The translations under genes and the position numbers were made by a program. This document shows positions 51,430 to 63,879 of a stretch of DNA of 64,000 bases, piece by piece. The stretch comes from Styela clava. Lineage: Eukaryota; Chordata; Ascidiacea; Stolidobranchia; Styelidae. The stretch lies in the NCBI RefSeq assembly GCF_964204865.1, contig NC_135259.1, positions 3,720,001-3,784,000 on the forward strand, given 5' to 3'. The notes under the pieces are model-generated. The model was not told where the DNA came from and did not search any database. It saw only the letters and a program-made list of their open reading frames with translations. How positions within the stretch are numbered: the stretch's first letter is position 1; each line of letters opens with the position of its first letter.

Positions 51430-51826
51430 GACCTTCATATTCAATTCATTTTAATTAGTAGCTAATACCAGAATAATATATAAATACATGCTGAATAAAT
51501 TCATGGCAACAATTGACTTGTATATTCAATGGTAGAGAAATGGGCGAAAACTGTTATTAGATTCTTACCGTACATATACACCAATAAACAGCCGCTGCTA
51601 AATCACATGTGAATTTCGGAGTTGATAATAAATGACTTCGATTGATTGAATGAAATAATGTTCAAAAATGAGTAGAACATAAAACTTGTCCCTACCCCGT
51701 TCAAGAAACAGAATTTCTCACGAAGAAATCTACATTATTGTTCTTTGATCCTGCCAGTAGTGATATGTTTGTCTCAACGATGAAGCCATGCATGTCCAAG
51801 TACGAGTTTTAAGTCAATATCAAGTA

Positions 51827-52965
51827 CAGGGACCCAAATATGAAACCCAATAAATTCCTAATCACTTTCACGGAAATGAAAATAAAAGTATCTAAATTTG
51901 CTTGCGCTCGAACTTCTGTTTGTGTATGAGCATATCCGAAAGTTTCAGGAATCTAAGACCCTTGTACAAAAGTCATATTCCCCCTGTTGCTGTTCGAATA
52001 TGTTCCAAATTATCTTATTAATCATTTGTTGCGCAAACTTGTTATTCACCTACATGGTTTTCTGCTGTAGAGTATTTTCTGCTGTCAGGACATTTCAATA
52101 GCAACAATATTGTTTAACGGGGCACATCACCTCCGAAGAAAGTCTTACAGAAGCCGTTACACTAAAGTGCACGGTATGGGTAATTAATTTCAATCATGGC
52201 CTAATCAGTCCATGTTACTTGAAAGGCAAAATGAAATAGCTCAAACGGTGGATTGATAGAGGTTACCAGAGGTCTCAGCATAACGAGGTGACCCTTACGC
52301 ATAAAATTACACCATGTACTGGCCAAGAGAGCTATTTCAGGAAACGCTGATCAGCATTTAGCAATGACGTCGATTGGGCACCTGATTCATCGGACTTGAA
52401 TCCGAATTAGCCGAGTATTTTGTGATTATTACGAGATAGTTAAAACAATGAATGGAATACATTAATCTGTCATATTAGGCAATTTAATATAATAGTATTT
52501 AATAATGATAATAGAAACCACTCTTCGCAAAAGTGAGTGACAAAAATTACAACAATAGGTAAAACAAACATAACAATATTTTGAAACTAGATTTTTTATA
52601 AGTACAGGGTAACCCAAAAATCAGAACCCATTACTATTTTCTTTATCTCTATGAAAATGGAGTAAATCGTTAAATTTTGTTTTTACTTAATCTTCTGTCT
52701 CTGTATGATTGTACCCATAGTTTCAAGATCCGTGATGTTTTGCACAAAAGTTGTGTTATTTTCAGAATATGTTCCAAATGACCTTCAAATGACGTCAAAC
52801 GTGCGATTTAATGTGTTGGAGGTCGTCTCGTTTTGCTTGAACCACTGTAGAAGGTTCCCAACACCACCACGTAAAGTTCCGTATTTCAGTTCCAATACGG
52901 ACGAGTTATGCCATGTTTGTAGATGTTTACCGATTCCGTACACGTTACTGAGAGTAACAATCTAA
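51827..52965. mobile_element. Mariner/IS630-like remnants
   Basis: Two diverged copies of the same start (TACAGGGACCCAAA at 51827, TACAGGGTAACCCAAAAA at 52605) share downstream blocks such as GAATATGTTCCAAAT. Between them, at about 52372-52430, a broken frame reads DWAPDSSDLNPN. This resembles the conserved transposase motif around the second catalytic Asp of DD34E-type enzymes and is followed by a stop. Confidence 0.55.
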
Positions 52966-53072
52966 CTAAAACCTCCTTCGGAGATGCTGTTCCCCCCATT
53001 CCAGTTCCCCATCATTTTTGCTATTCAAATGTCCAGACATCTGTAAGTTCCCTTCAGCAGAAAACCAAATGA

Positions 53073-53743
53073 ATAGCGGTTCCCAATAGGTTCGCCGTGG
53101 CGAGTTGCCAAATGCGCCGCGAAAACTAACAGAATTGTGATAAACATACCTAAAATATGATTGAATATTTTATATATTGCATCTATTGTCTCTCAATTTA
53201 AATGCTGTGTATACGAATCAATAAATTAATTTTCCCTTTCTATGTCTTTTACTTTCCATTGCGTAGTGTTTGCCTCTAATGTTACGTCTAATGGAGATAG
53301 AAGCACTTGCTGTAATTTCGCGAGCTGCAGACCTGCAGTTAATTTATCTGCTGAATCGAGTTGAGCGAATATTGATTTTTTTAGCATTTCAAAGTAAAAT
53401 CAGGCAGAGATGAATAAAGAAAATTTGACATTTTGCATTTTTTTTAGACCTACTTGTTTGCTTATAGCAAAACCAAAAGGATTGCTGTAAACTAGATAAT
53501 AAACTTAACAGTCTATAAGTTCGGCCGGCGGTTAACGAAATTACCTTACCTACCTACCTTAGTTAGTCCGCTTTAGGCCGACGGTGACGCGAAATTGAAT
53601 GGGTCAGTTGGGCAACAACTTCACGATCCCTAGATCGCCACTGTGAACAATTTTAGACGTATTTTTGATTCCCTTTCCACGGAACGCTCGGAAGACGCTC
53701 GCGGAACAATAATGTTCCGCGGAACACAGTTTGGGAAACGCTG
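53073..53743. mobile_element. Possible degraded hAT element
   Basis: AGCGGTTCCCAA at the left and TTTGGGAAACGCT at the right are inverted hAT-like termini 670 bp apart, with GTTCCGCGGAAC palindromes near the right end. The flanks do not show a matching 8-bp duplication, so the two ends may come from different copies. Confidence 0.4.
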
Positions 53744-54432
53744 CTCTAGAGAACTGTGTTGATTTATGATATCTCTTGAGGTAGGCAGCCAAGTTTCATG
53801 ATTCAGTGCAAAGACGCGGCTGATTCTTTCAATGCTTCAAGCTGTTATAATTCCAACGCATTTTGTATGGTATATGCCAGTGGTATATTCTTTTGCAGAC
53901 AAGATTTCGCTATAATTATATTAGCCTTACTGTAATGAAAATTGCTACCAGCTGTACCTACAGTATTTCCATATTCTATGAACGTCCGAAACAAATCAAT
54001 TCTGAGGTAAATTCGCTGAAATGAAGTATGCAAGAAATATTGGGTATCTCATTTTAACTTCAAGCATATTCGAGCTTTAAATTTTTGTATGATGTTGTCT
54101 ACTCTACAAGAATTCATTACGAACACGAAATGGCACTCTGGATGGTTTTGATATTATAAAACTGCTAATAAAATTTTACTTATTGACATGCGGATGCTTT
54201 GCTATTAATGATTGTTGTGTGTCATTTTCACTTTCGTGTCCATATTCAAGCACAACTCTGCTTTGTCGTTATTCATAGTTTATTAACAAAAATAATCTTC
54301 GACGCTATGATGTTATGTTACTTAATTGAACTTAAAGCTGATTTATGTGATAATTCAACTTCGAATGACAGTAAATTCTTCAAATAAAGTGAACTATTCA
54401 TGATTGAAGTCGTCTCCGTAGTTAAGTGAATC

Positions 54433-55420
54433 TTAACCCATAATTGTCCCCGATTTGCAGCGGAGTTTTCGACAAAGTCGACATAAATCTGAAAACAAAA
54501 AATTGCACGTTTAAAATTCTATTTTTAAATAAAACTAGAGCTCGTGCTTCTAAAATCTGAATCAATAAACTGATCCAAAATTAGAATGACGCCTATGAAT
54601 AATCATATCAAATTAACCCACAATAGCCAATTGAATGTTATTCGAGTATTTCAACTAAAATATCCTCATGTAAAACAAAATTCAGGAACAGAAAAGATTT
54701 TCATTATTATTATTTTGTCATCTGAATAACGCCATCTGTTGAATTAATCTCACTTGGATCATCCTTGAAAAAGCATTTCCCCAAATATCTTTCACGATAG
54801 TGATTCCATTCACAATAAGGTGTACAATTCAGGATAATTTTGATTTGTTTATTTCTTTTTCTAAATGACCCCCTTTTCAGCTTCTTTTGCACCGATGCTG
54901 ACATATAAAATAATTAAATAGTATTAAAATTGTAAAATCGTGAAGCGCAAGAACGAATCATGAATAGTTTATTGTTAGTAAACATGAAATAAAAAATTTT
55001 GTGGGAAAATCTGACAAGCACGTACAATAAAAAGAAAAAAGTAATTGGGGTTCTATATAAAATGTTCTGAAATAAGCCTCCACGACTTATGATGAAATTT
55101 CAGACAGAACCTAGCCGATATCGTTAATTGTCTGTGTTATGTGTTACCTATTCTATATGGAAGCTTGACATTTCTACCATTACTTAAATATGTAAATCTA
55201 CCAGAAAGTTTTAGAATAGTTCGTTCTGCTTATATCTTCAGTAAACAAACTGGAGTAACTAAAAATTGCGAATTACTTAAAATTTACCAAATAATCACAA
55301 TGTGATCAGACAATAAAAACGAATTTAACGCAATAAGCACATCTATTTACCTGCTTCCATTAAGTTAATGAAGAGCATGAGTGCAAATGCGATAATCATC
55401 AATTCTTTAATGTTATTCAT
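54433..55420 (-). CDS. Secreted six-cysteine basic peptide, family member D
   Basis: Minus strand, three exons: 55420-55351 (70 bp), 54897-54754 (144 bp) and 54488-54433 (56 bp), 89 codons with phase-1 introns. Exon 1 is a signal peptide, the same length as in A and B. Exon 2 has a Lys/Arg-rich linker, CTPYC, and a further Cys twelve residues on. It leaves through GTGAGA, inside a longer open frame that would otherwise run to a stop at 54715. Exon 3 follows TTTGTTTTCAG and encodes CRLCRKLRC, KSGTIMG and stop, clearly like the CYGCRKYVC/KGGSIVG end of C. Spacing is C-x3-C-x12-C-x8-C-x2-C-x4-C. An acceptor-like site 50-70 bp before the ATG suggests a 5' UTR intron. The extracellular role is unknown. 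Confidence 0.78.
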
Positions 55421-56639
55421 CGTTGAACAAAAACGATCAAATTATAGTCACAAACAAAAAAATAAAATCTGTAATAATATTTTTTACATTATAACATGAC
55501 ATTCAGTTTAGAGCTTTGAGAAACGTAAAAAGTCCATTCATAAATATGTCGCAGAATCGATCCTTTAGTCAACATATTTTATCAAAATAAATTCGTGGAT
55601 CAAAATATGAAGGTTTTATGGGATAACTAGTTGAGTATATTATCCAAGCTTCCATAACATGTGTATAAATAATAGTAGCCTAGTCAAAAAAGGGCTTGGA
55701 AAATGATAAAAAAAAATATTTTGCTCAATAATGAAATAGATTATACTAAAAGTTGGTTATGAATCGTCAATCAAATTTTTGGCTCAAGAACCATTTTTAC
55801 ATCCCAGATGAAATATGACAACTTTTTTAAAAATAATATAACTTTCAAAGAAACTAAACTGAAACATCACCTGAATGAATCTTCATTTTCATCAGAAATA
55901 AGCATTCTCAAAATTTAATACGACAAGAGGAATCCAACAACAGACTTTTTTTAAAGTAGTTCAAAAATTTACTTGCGTAACGGAATTGATGCGCCGAGAT
56001 CCGAAGTTGCCGCTACTTACCTATATCAAAGGTGAATTCCTTAGGTCCCTCTAACAATGAAGGTTCATTGTTATTTTGACGTCTCTGTACCTACGACACC
56101 TTTTATATGCTCGCTGTAGTGCAGGGTAATTTATGTTGCGCTATGTCTTATTTCAAGTTTTTAAGTTCCTTGTTGCGTTTAGATATAATTAACTTACTTG
56201 TGAAACCATAATTAAACAATAGTTAATGTCTTGCTCATTGCAATCATTTATATATAAATCTATTACGTAGACTACTACAAAGCTGGCAACTTTATAAATA
56301 AACAATAGTGATAGTTTAAACTTAATAGCCAAGTTAATAACATATGCTAAATTTAGGTTGCGTCACGTTACGCAACAGCTTACTCGGTTGACGCACTGGT
56401 TTCGTATGCCGCATTCATATCACGACTTCAAAATATTTGTGTCTTAAATATTTGTGTCTTAGTTTTATTTTTACAAATACTCGATTGCTGCATTGCATAA
56501 ATACATATGAACTGTTTTTTAGTTCCAGTCTATCAGTGATTGTAAAGTCCGCAGCAACATTGATTCTGCACTGAATAAGATTTCATTTTTTTTCTCACCC
56601 TAGCAATAGTTCGTTTGAATTTCTCATTTTTCTACATTT

Positions 56640-56879
56640 TATATTGGTCTCATTTTTGCAGAAGCGTTACAGAAATATGGATATCAAAATTCGCTTCACA
56701 CAAAAATTGGAGAGTTCACACGTGTCCGACATGGCTAAAGTCTACCTTCAAGCATCGTGCTATTTGTTTGTCACTCTAATTTCAGTAGTGATAAAGAAAA
56801 AATTTCAAAACAAAACCAATTGCATCGTTTGGGACGGCAGGCGCTATTATGTTTTCTGTGCTCAAATAACACAAAAATG
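56640..56879 (+). CDS. Possible exon, weakly Tctex1 dynein-light-chain-like
   Basis: After an acceptor (TCATTTTTGCAG, exon from about 56663) an open frame reads KRYRNMDIKIRFTQKLESSH and on to CIVWDGRRYYVFCAQITQK and stop at 56879. The layout of hydrophobic strand, charged turn, then Cys-x2-Trp-Asp resembles the C-terminal half of Tctex1-type light chains, but the similarity is weak. No upstream exon was fixed. It is convergent with the ITIH gene, whose stop lies 175 bp away. Confidence 0.3.
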
Positions 56880-56906
56880 ATAACATATTTTGCTCATTCA
56901 TGATAG

Positions 56907-56912
56907 TTTATT
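56907..56912 (-). terminator. Polyadenylation signal for ITIH gene
   Basis: AATAAA on the minus strand, about 145 bases after the ITIH stop codon. Confidence 0.5.
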
Positions 56913-57054
56913 ATATCACTATTACAATAAGGCAAAAACAATAAGCAATCAATGTGTCGTTTACTTTTAATATCAATTCGTCGTTCTATAAATCTATAAT
57001 ATACAAAATCAAATCCATTATGTCCATACTGTTTCTCTAAACTGCATAATAACT

Positions 57055-60000
57055 TTATGAGCGATAGCGGGGCGAGATCTGTGGTATGTCAGGTCTATCA
57101 AATAGCCCCTTTAAAAGATATCTGTATCTTCCTTTATCCATCACGTCGTTAACATGATGCAGGAACCAACATTCCACATCTTTGCCATGTCCGTAATCAT
57201 ACATTGTCTTCAACTTGACGGGGATTGGTTTGCGTCTTACAGTAAAAATAGATACGTGATAAATACAAACTATGCTCAAAACAAACATATGTGAGGTTGC
57301 TAAATTGCAACACCAATAGTTTAGTCGAAGATGTAACAATATGTAGAAAAAACGAAAGCTCAAAGGGAAATAATGGGAAGATTAGAAAGGGCAGCGGTTT
57401 GGCAAATCATATGATGTTATAAACGAGAATATCGGTCAGAGACCGAAGACTTATCGATCGAAAGTTAGGGGATCCCCCAAAACAGAAACTGCGGTTTCGA
57501 TTCGAAAAATTCTGCAAACCCGAACTGGATTGTTTTGATTAGTTTTCAGCCAATATCAGAAATGTAGGAAACAATAGCCAACTCCCCATGTCGTCGAAAT
57601 ACTACTCGAGGAAATACTTTTATGAAGAATTCTGCAAATCCGAACTGGATTGTTTCGATTAGTTTCCAGCCAATAGCCTATTTCTGTATTTACCAATCCT
57701 ATAGTTTGTGTCAAATACAACGGCGCTAACCCAGGTTGCGACGGCTATTCAAACACAGCCTAGCGATATTTTGGTGAGGAATTCTGCAACCCCGAACCTG
57801 ATTTAGGGATATGGTCATTGCTTAAACTTTAAGGAGTAATTATAAGTAACGAGATACGATCTCGCGGCGTGTATCCTTCGCTCTGACTCAATAGTGTGGG
57901 AATTTTCTCGAAGGAAACTTGCGCATCGCGACGACGTCAAAGTTACAAGAGAGATATGGACAAGGCTCAAAGATCAATCACGAGATACGATCTAGCGGTG
58001 TGTATCCTTCGCTCTGACTCACTAGCGTGAAAACTTGCGCATCTGATACGCACACACACATTCAGCGCGTCTCGAAAATCTCTCGATTTATGAAAATCCA
58101 GATCTCTTCATCACTAATTAATTAATACCTCGCTAATTATACGACATAATTCATCCAAAATCAATAGGCTTCTGGTCCGAGATATGATGAATGCACATGC
58201 AAAATTTGGACACACAGACAGACAGACATACATACAGACAAATACCTATCAATATACTTACCGATCTTAAGATCGATAAGTAATAATTGCGAGTCATGGG
58301 TCCTGCAATTATCAATCTGAATCTTTACAGAACTAACAAATTTATAAAGGCGAACGGATTGTTCCTGCTGGTTTGTATAAATGTTTTTTTTGTTACATTT
58401 GGGCGTCTCCCACGAGCGTTGGTAATCGTTAACAGAATAAAGGTAATAGACGAAAAGCTAGCTTCAGATATTCGAAATTTCTAAATTTAGCTTCAATCAT
58501 TTTTACGGGTAGCCTATATGAGAAATTGTAATCGTTTGTTTTTGTCACCAAACGTAGTTTTGGTTGTTTCACTAGATTATATAATATTTCTCATGTTGTT
58601 GCTGAATTTTCTTCTTCCTGTTGTTTATATAGCAATTTTGGTTTGAATTGTTGCATGTCAATCGTTATTTACTGGCATCTATGTCGCAACATTGCTTGCA
58701 ACTCCTAAATCAATACTTTTACAATTTAAGTGCTGAGGTTAGTACCAAGTCAAATTGTATAAAAGAAAGCTTGTTAAAAATAGAATAACACATTAAACGA
58801 CATTCTTTTTGCTGCAAGAATGTGGTAGAAATAAGATAGAGGATGTTAATGTGCTAAACAATATAGGCAGGTATGTGAAAACAGTAATAGGAGAGAATAG
58901 CAAAATGGTCGAATCACTTACTTGTACCACAAAAGGCCTTCGTTAGTTTTCCCAATTGAAACATCAATCGAAGCATCATCTTTTTTCTTTCCGTCCTTGT
59001 GTTCAGAAAACTGACCTAAAACTCCAAATGCATTTTCAGATATTCCTTCCTGATCGATTATCGAAAAATCTAAGTGACTTGCTACTTTATCGATATGCTT
59101 TGATATCATTTTGTGGATCTAAAGAAATGATGAATTTGTACAACTTAATCATTGTCATAACAAGTTTTAACTTAAGGGCAGTGGTGGGATTCAGTCGGTT
59201 CCCACCGGTTCTATATACCCGTCTCACGGAATTTTATTAGATCAGCGAACCGGTTAGCATGACTGGGACTGTCAATGGATTTTTGCATCTTGTCTGACAC
59301 ACCGATTTTGGAGATCAAGTAGCTCACGTGTTTTTTCTATTTCGATGCTAATTTTGACATAACGATTCTTACCATTATTTTGAAATGTTAATTAAAAATA
59401 ATCAGTTTATTTGCTAAAAAATATGACTTTTTGTTAAAGAACCGACTGAAAAATATGAATTTTGTGATGGAACCGGCTGACGAAAATTTGAATCCCACAT
59501 CTGCTTAAGGATCATTTTTAAATACCGAATGACTAAGAAAAATGAGATAGTTTGAGCGACTTGACATTAAACGGTAAACTTTAGGTAATACTATTGATGA
59601 GCGTTGCGTATTGGCGACAGTTTGTTTGATAAGGAGGAACTGGTAGAATGCTTCTAAATATTCAGACTTGAGAACAACAACGTAATAAATAAGAGCAGAA
59701 GTTTCAATAAGAAAAAAGACACAGGTTTCAAAATATTTATCTGAAAATTAACAGACAACAAACTATAAAAAACAACTCGATTTAAATGACACCGTCCGTT
59801 TCAAATTGATCCCACTGCAACAGCGTACTATTTATTTGGACCATAATGAATAATTCAGCATGCAAAAATATTGTATTTAGTCTGTTGAATATCCCGAAGG
59901 ACGAGGTACATCTATCTATTCTTTTGAGTAACATTTATATAACATGAATAATAATTCATATTGTAGGATATGTGTTACCATTTCAGAGGCGCTCCAGAAG

Positions 60001-63000
60001 TATGTGTACCAATATGGAGGTAACTAATTTTGTTCGCCTATTTTACATCAAGTTGTGTAAAGGGACTGAAACCTATGGGCGTGGGATATATTCACTTGGC
60101 TAACACAAACAGTCCTCGAACTCGTAGTAGAACTAAAATTGGAATAAAATTGTGGTCTACCCCTAACCTAGTACACATACTACGGGAGTACCGTTTCATA
60201 TAGAATGACAGTGAGCTGTTTACAATATTTTGGGCCTATTTCAATCGAATACGATTTGACATCCGCTTCCGCTGCTATGTAATTTACCAAGAAGAAAATT
60301 TGCACAAAGCACCAACACACGGGACAATTTTGCAGCAAAGATTTCTGATTTTTTTTCTAATTTATTGTTCTTTTTTTTATTATACTCACCCTAAATACTA
60401 CTCCGGGCTGTATTTCCAAAAACATGTCACCGTTAAATTTACCATTTGCATCGACAAGGATTTTGATATTCTCGATTTGTGTTTTATTTGAGTTGATTAG
60501 AGAAATTTTAGTAGAGTTTCCATGGATATTGTTTACAATAATGATCTTTTTGCAAGTGATCTAAAATAATATCATGTTATAAATATTTTTAATTTTATGC
60601 GATTCACCATAACAGATTCTAGTAAACTTATCGCAACTTTATGACAAATTCTTTATGTGAAACAGTTTATCACAATTAATGTACAATATTACAAAAACAA
60701 CTATATAGATAAACAAGAGAGCAATGCTCAAATATATATATGAACACGAAGATCAAAGCGAAGTAGTACCGATGTCTGATCTTTAACAGTAGACTAGCGG
60801 TACCGCTGTCTTCGCCTGGCCACCATATCGCGAACGCTGTACCACCACAGGTTGCGCAAGTTTTTATTTTGACAGCGTCATCGCACACACACCAAAAAAG
60901 AATCCCACAGAACCCACAGAAATTTATGACACAAATATAAAAAAAGAGCCTTCTGTCGACAAATACTTTCTTTAACCACTGGAAATATTAGAGCAGTTGG
61001 TCGGGTAATTGAAGAGAAATGCGATTTTTTTAAAACAACAAGAAAAATAATTCTAACGACAATAACAACAAAATAATACCAGTAAAAGTTCGTGTTAAAT
61101 ATAGTGTTGAATTAGTTAAGTGAGTACTCAACATACACGAATAGTCATGTTTCGATGCCAAAGAACAATTCCAATTTCATCCACAAATATTTTCTTTTTT
61201 TTTATTCCGGGAGTTCTTAAAATCTTAATTTTGCCATTAACAGTAATTCCATTTTCGTTGTCATCAATTAGGTTAAAAATCTGTCAAAAATAATAAATAC
61301 TATATCAGGCCACGATTAAAAAAAAAATAATTTCAGGCATGACTGCAATTCGACCAAGGCACCCCTGCATTCAAACTACATAAGATCACAATGACTTCTG
61401 CGTCACGTAGGAATCGATCAATAGATTATCTTGGCCAATGTACTCCATCTATTTATTAATTAACAAAGCTCTTCTTCAATTGAATAGCTTTAGGTTTCTA
61501 TGTTATAGGCAAGAACTTATGGTTTACACAATGAAGCGTCCAATCTAACTAATTTAACGGACAACTATACTAGCAATTGCGAATATACATATATATGTAT
61601 TAAGACATTAATTTATTGAAATATCTCAAAACTCATTATCGCAAATATGAAATTTACAACTTTGTCCATTTAATCAAAATTTACAAGTATGACGTAATTA
61701 CCTGTCCCTCATGCCCAGGCCAATTGAAGCAGATAGTTAGCTGCTCACTCAGAGTTACAACAAAATGTGGATCGCCAAAAAAACCAAACGTTGGTCTATC
61801 TGTTGAATCGCTATCGCCCACTATTCTAGGTAAAGCACCAAGCCTTGCGATTGCTCCTCTTTCCGGTCTACGTAAATCTAATTCTTTGAACTCACTGCCT
61901 TCTTCGGTCGATTCAATAACTTCGACATCTTCCTAAAAAAAAACAAAGTGTACCATTTTCTACGGCTTCTTATAAACAAAACAAAGGAGCAATGGTGCAG
62001 AATTTTTATTCAAAGACCAAGTAAAAAGGATGAGCGGTAAAACTATCATCATCAGGTAGCATAAAAAACTTTCCATCTTATTATAAACGGTTGGTTCATA
62101 ATTTCAACGTCCTTTAGTTTAATATAAATTCCCACAGACCTGTTTGTTTTCCAAATCTTGTAGTAGATTCTCCTTGTCTTCGGGCTTCAAAACAATCATT
62201 GAAGTAATTCCAGGGGTAACAAAACCGAATCTAATTCATGGAATAATAATAAATGATTGGTATTTAAAAAAGGTGAGAAAACTACAATTCAGAAGATTTT
62301 ATCAAGATATTAGTTGGCAAGTATATTCTTCGTTTGCAAAAATACATACAAAGTTTTACAACGTTATGATTAATCTCTAATTTGTTTTAATATGAGGTTA
62401 ATATTTATTAAATTTTATGAGCATATCAGAGTACAAATTGAAAAAATTAAGATTCGATAAGATGTGGTTCACCCGAAATTTAGAGTTTTAAGATTAAAAT
62501 GTTTCTCACTTACTCGAGAGATTGGTTTAGAGTTTGCTGTGTAAGAGTTTTTTTAACAGTATCATTGTTCTCAGCCGATATTCTTTTTAACATATGTTGA
62601 AGTTCCATAAATACGCTTAAACGTTCTGTGAAATTTTCTATCTACAACGAAACAAAGAAGACAGTTGATTTAAAGAGGTACATCGCATACTTCAATCCTA
62701 TGTGAGTCGAATCAGGTAAAAACGATTGCACTGTAACATTCAATAATATAATGTTTATATATTCTACCAAACGGCATTATGTATATAACGTGTGAAACAA
62801 TCATGATTGATTAACAAGTCACATATATAAACCTATTGTTTTATCATATATTAAAAGAGCAGTTTAGATCGATCTTCCATCTTACTTTAGTAGACTCTTC
62901 AATGCATTCGATGCTGGGGGCAGTCGGCTGAACTTCAACATCAAGAAAAAAGTCTTTCTCGTCTTTTCCTTTTCCCCGAACAGTGAAATCGAACATTTGC

Positions 63001-63879
63001 GCTGCAAATATTTGTCTGCGCCTTCGTTTCAAGTGAGGCCTAAACGCATCGTCTTTCAATTTTCCAGTGACTACTATCTCTGATCCATGATATAACACAG
63101 GAAACAATGTTTCGGATGCGGATTCAACCTGGAAGTGATATAAAGGTATTTCAAAGCTGTTTTAGCAAAAATCGGAAAAATTTATTGTGTGTTCACCCAC
63201 CTGATCAGCGTCGTACTTTATCTCTAGTTCATGAAGCATAGGGCGAGCAAATGTCTCAAAATAGTCAGAAATCTATATATGTATGAATATATAAAATGCA
63301 AATTTATTTCACACATGTGACAATTTCTTTAACGGAGTTTGAGTAAGATAACTAGGGGAACAAAATCAAAAACATTGCAAGAATAATATAGATTATCCCA
63401 CGATGCTTTACAGGAGGTTCAATCATCATTCTTAGCAAAAAGACTTACTTTTGGCGAATAAAAAATGACAACATCGGCAACGGCATATTGATGAAAATGA
63501 AAGTTAGCAAAATATGGTGCTCACTGCATTACAGTGAGAAGTTGAACTTCTAACCCCCTTAAAACTGTCAATTTTACAATTGTTAATGATACATAATATA
63601 GAAATATCAACAGATTATAGTCTTTCATAATCTCAATTGGCGACGATCTTGTGTAACTTGCTAGTATTGTGTCAAATACAAGTGATTCATCAATTTTATG
63701 TTGAATTGTTCTGACTATATTTTTCAAAATTTATCAGATCTGATCTACATACTTGGGAATCGGCGTCAATGTCTTCGAATATTTGTACTGAAGATCCATT
63801 ATTCCTAGAAGCAATTTTCGCCAATGTGTCAGCATCGACAAGCGAGCCGAATCCAATTGTGTGAACCCCGAATGATCCG
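57055..63879 (-). CDS. ITIH: Inter-alpha-trypsin inhibitor heavy chain (ITIH), 3' part
   Basis: Ten exons on the minus strand: 63879-63753, 63272-63201, 63128-62886, 62641-62514, 62230-62140, 61932-61702, 61280-61137, 60560-60390, 59118-58922 and 57235-57055. They join in frame for about 528 residues. The first exons are the end of the von Willebrand A domain (TIGFGSLVDADTLAKIASRN) and the segment after it (LYHGSEIVVTGKL). The fifth has FVTPGITSMIVLKPED, strongly conserved in the family. The sixth contains FGDPHF at about 61776-61760; in vertebrate heavy chains the Asp of DPHF becomes the C terminus that is esterified to chondroitin sulfate and passed to hyaluronan. The rest is the ITI_HC_C domain (FGVLGQFSEHKDG; ECWFLHHVNDVMDKG). 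The signal peptide, VIT domain and most of vWA lie beyond the right edge. The protein is expected to be secreted and to stabilise hyaluronan matrix. Introns contain three mobile elements. Confidence 0.93.
57449..58281. mobile_element. Inverted-end element with internal direct repeats (ITIH last intron)
   Basis: The 11-bp ends ACTTATCGATC and GATCGATAAGT are exact inverses. Inside, a unit starting ATTCTGCAAA(C/T)CCGAACTGG recurs at 57509, 57629 and, diverged, 57781. A second unit with GAGATACGATCT and TATCCTTCGCTCTGACTCA recurs at about 57850 and 57980. CAGACAGACAGACATACATA lies near the right end. The class is not known. Confidence 0.6.
59179..59503. mobile_element. hAT-type MITE (ITIH intron)
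   Basis: Inverted ends CAGTGGTGGGATTCA and TGAATCCCACATCTG are flanked by 8-bp duplications matching at 7 of 8 (CTTAAGGG, CTTAAGGA). It is 325 bp with GAACCGG motifs near both ends. Confidence 0.9.
59988..60192. mobile_element. Palindromic MITE family, copy 5 (ITIH intron)
   Basis: Left GGCGCTCCAGAAGTATGTGT and right ACACATACTACGGGAGTACC are inverted. The interior matches the 26755-26937 copy over about 150 bp. CCCCTAACCTAG lies near the right arm. Confidence 0.85.
60770..60990 (-). repeat. Dispersed repeat R1, copy 3 (minus strand)
   Basis: Read on the minus strand it carries the R1 core AGAAGGCT...ATTTCTGTGGGTTCTG followed by GATTC, like 6548-6840. It lies in an ITIH intron. Confidence 0.5.
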
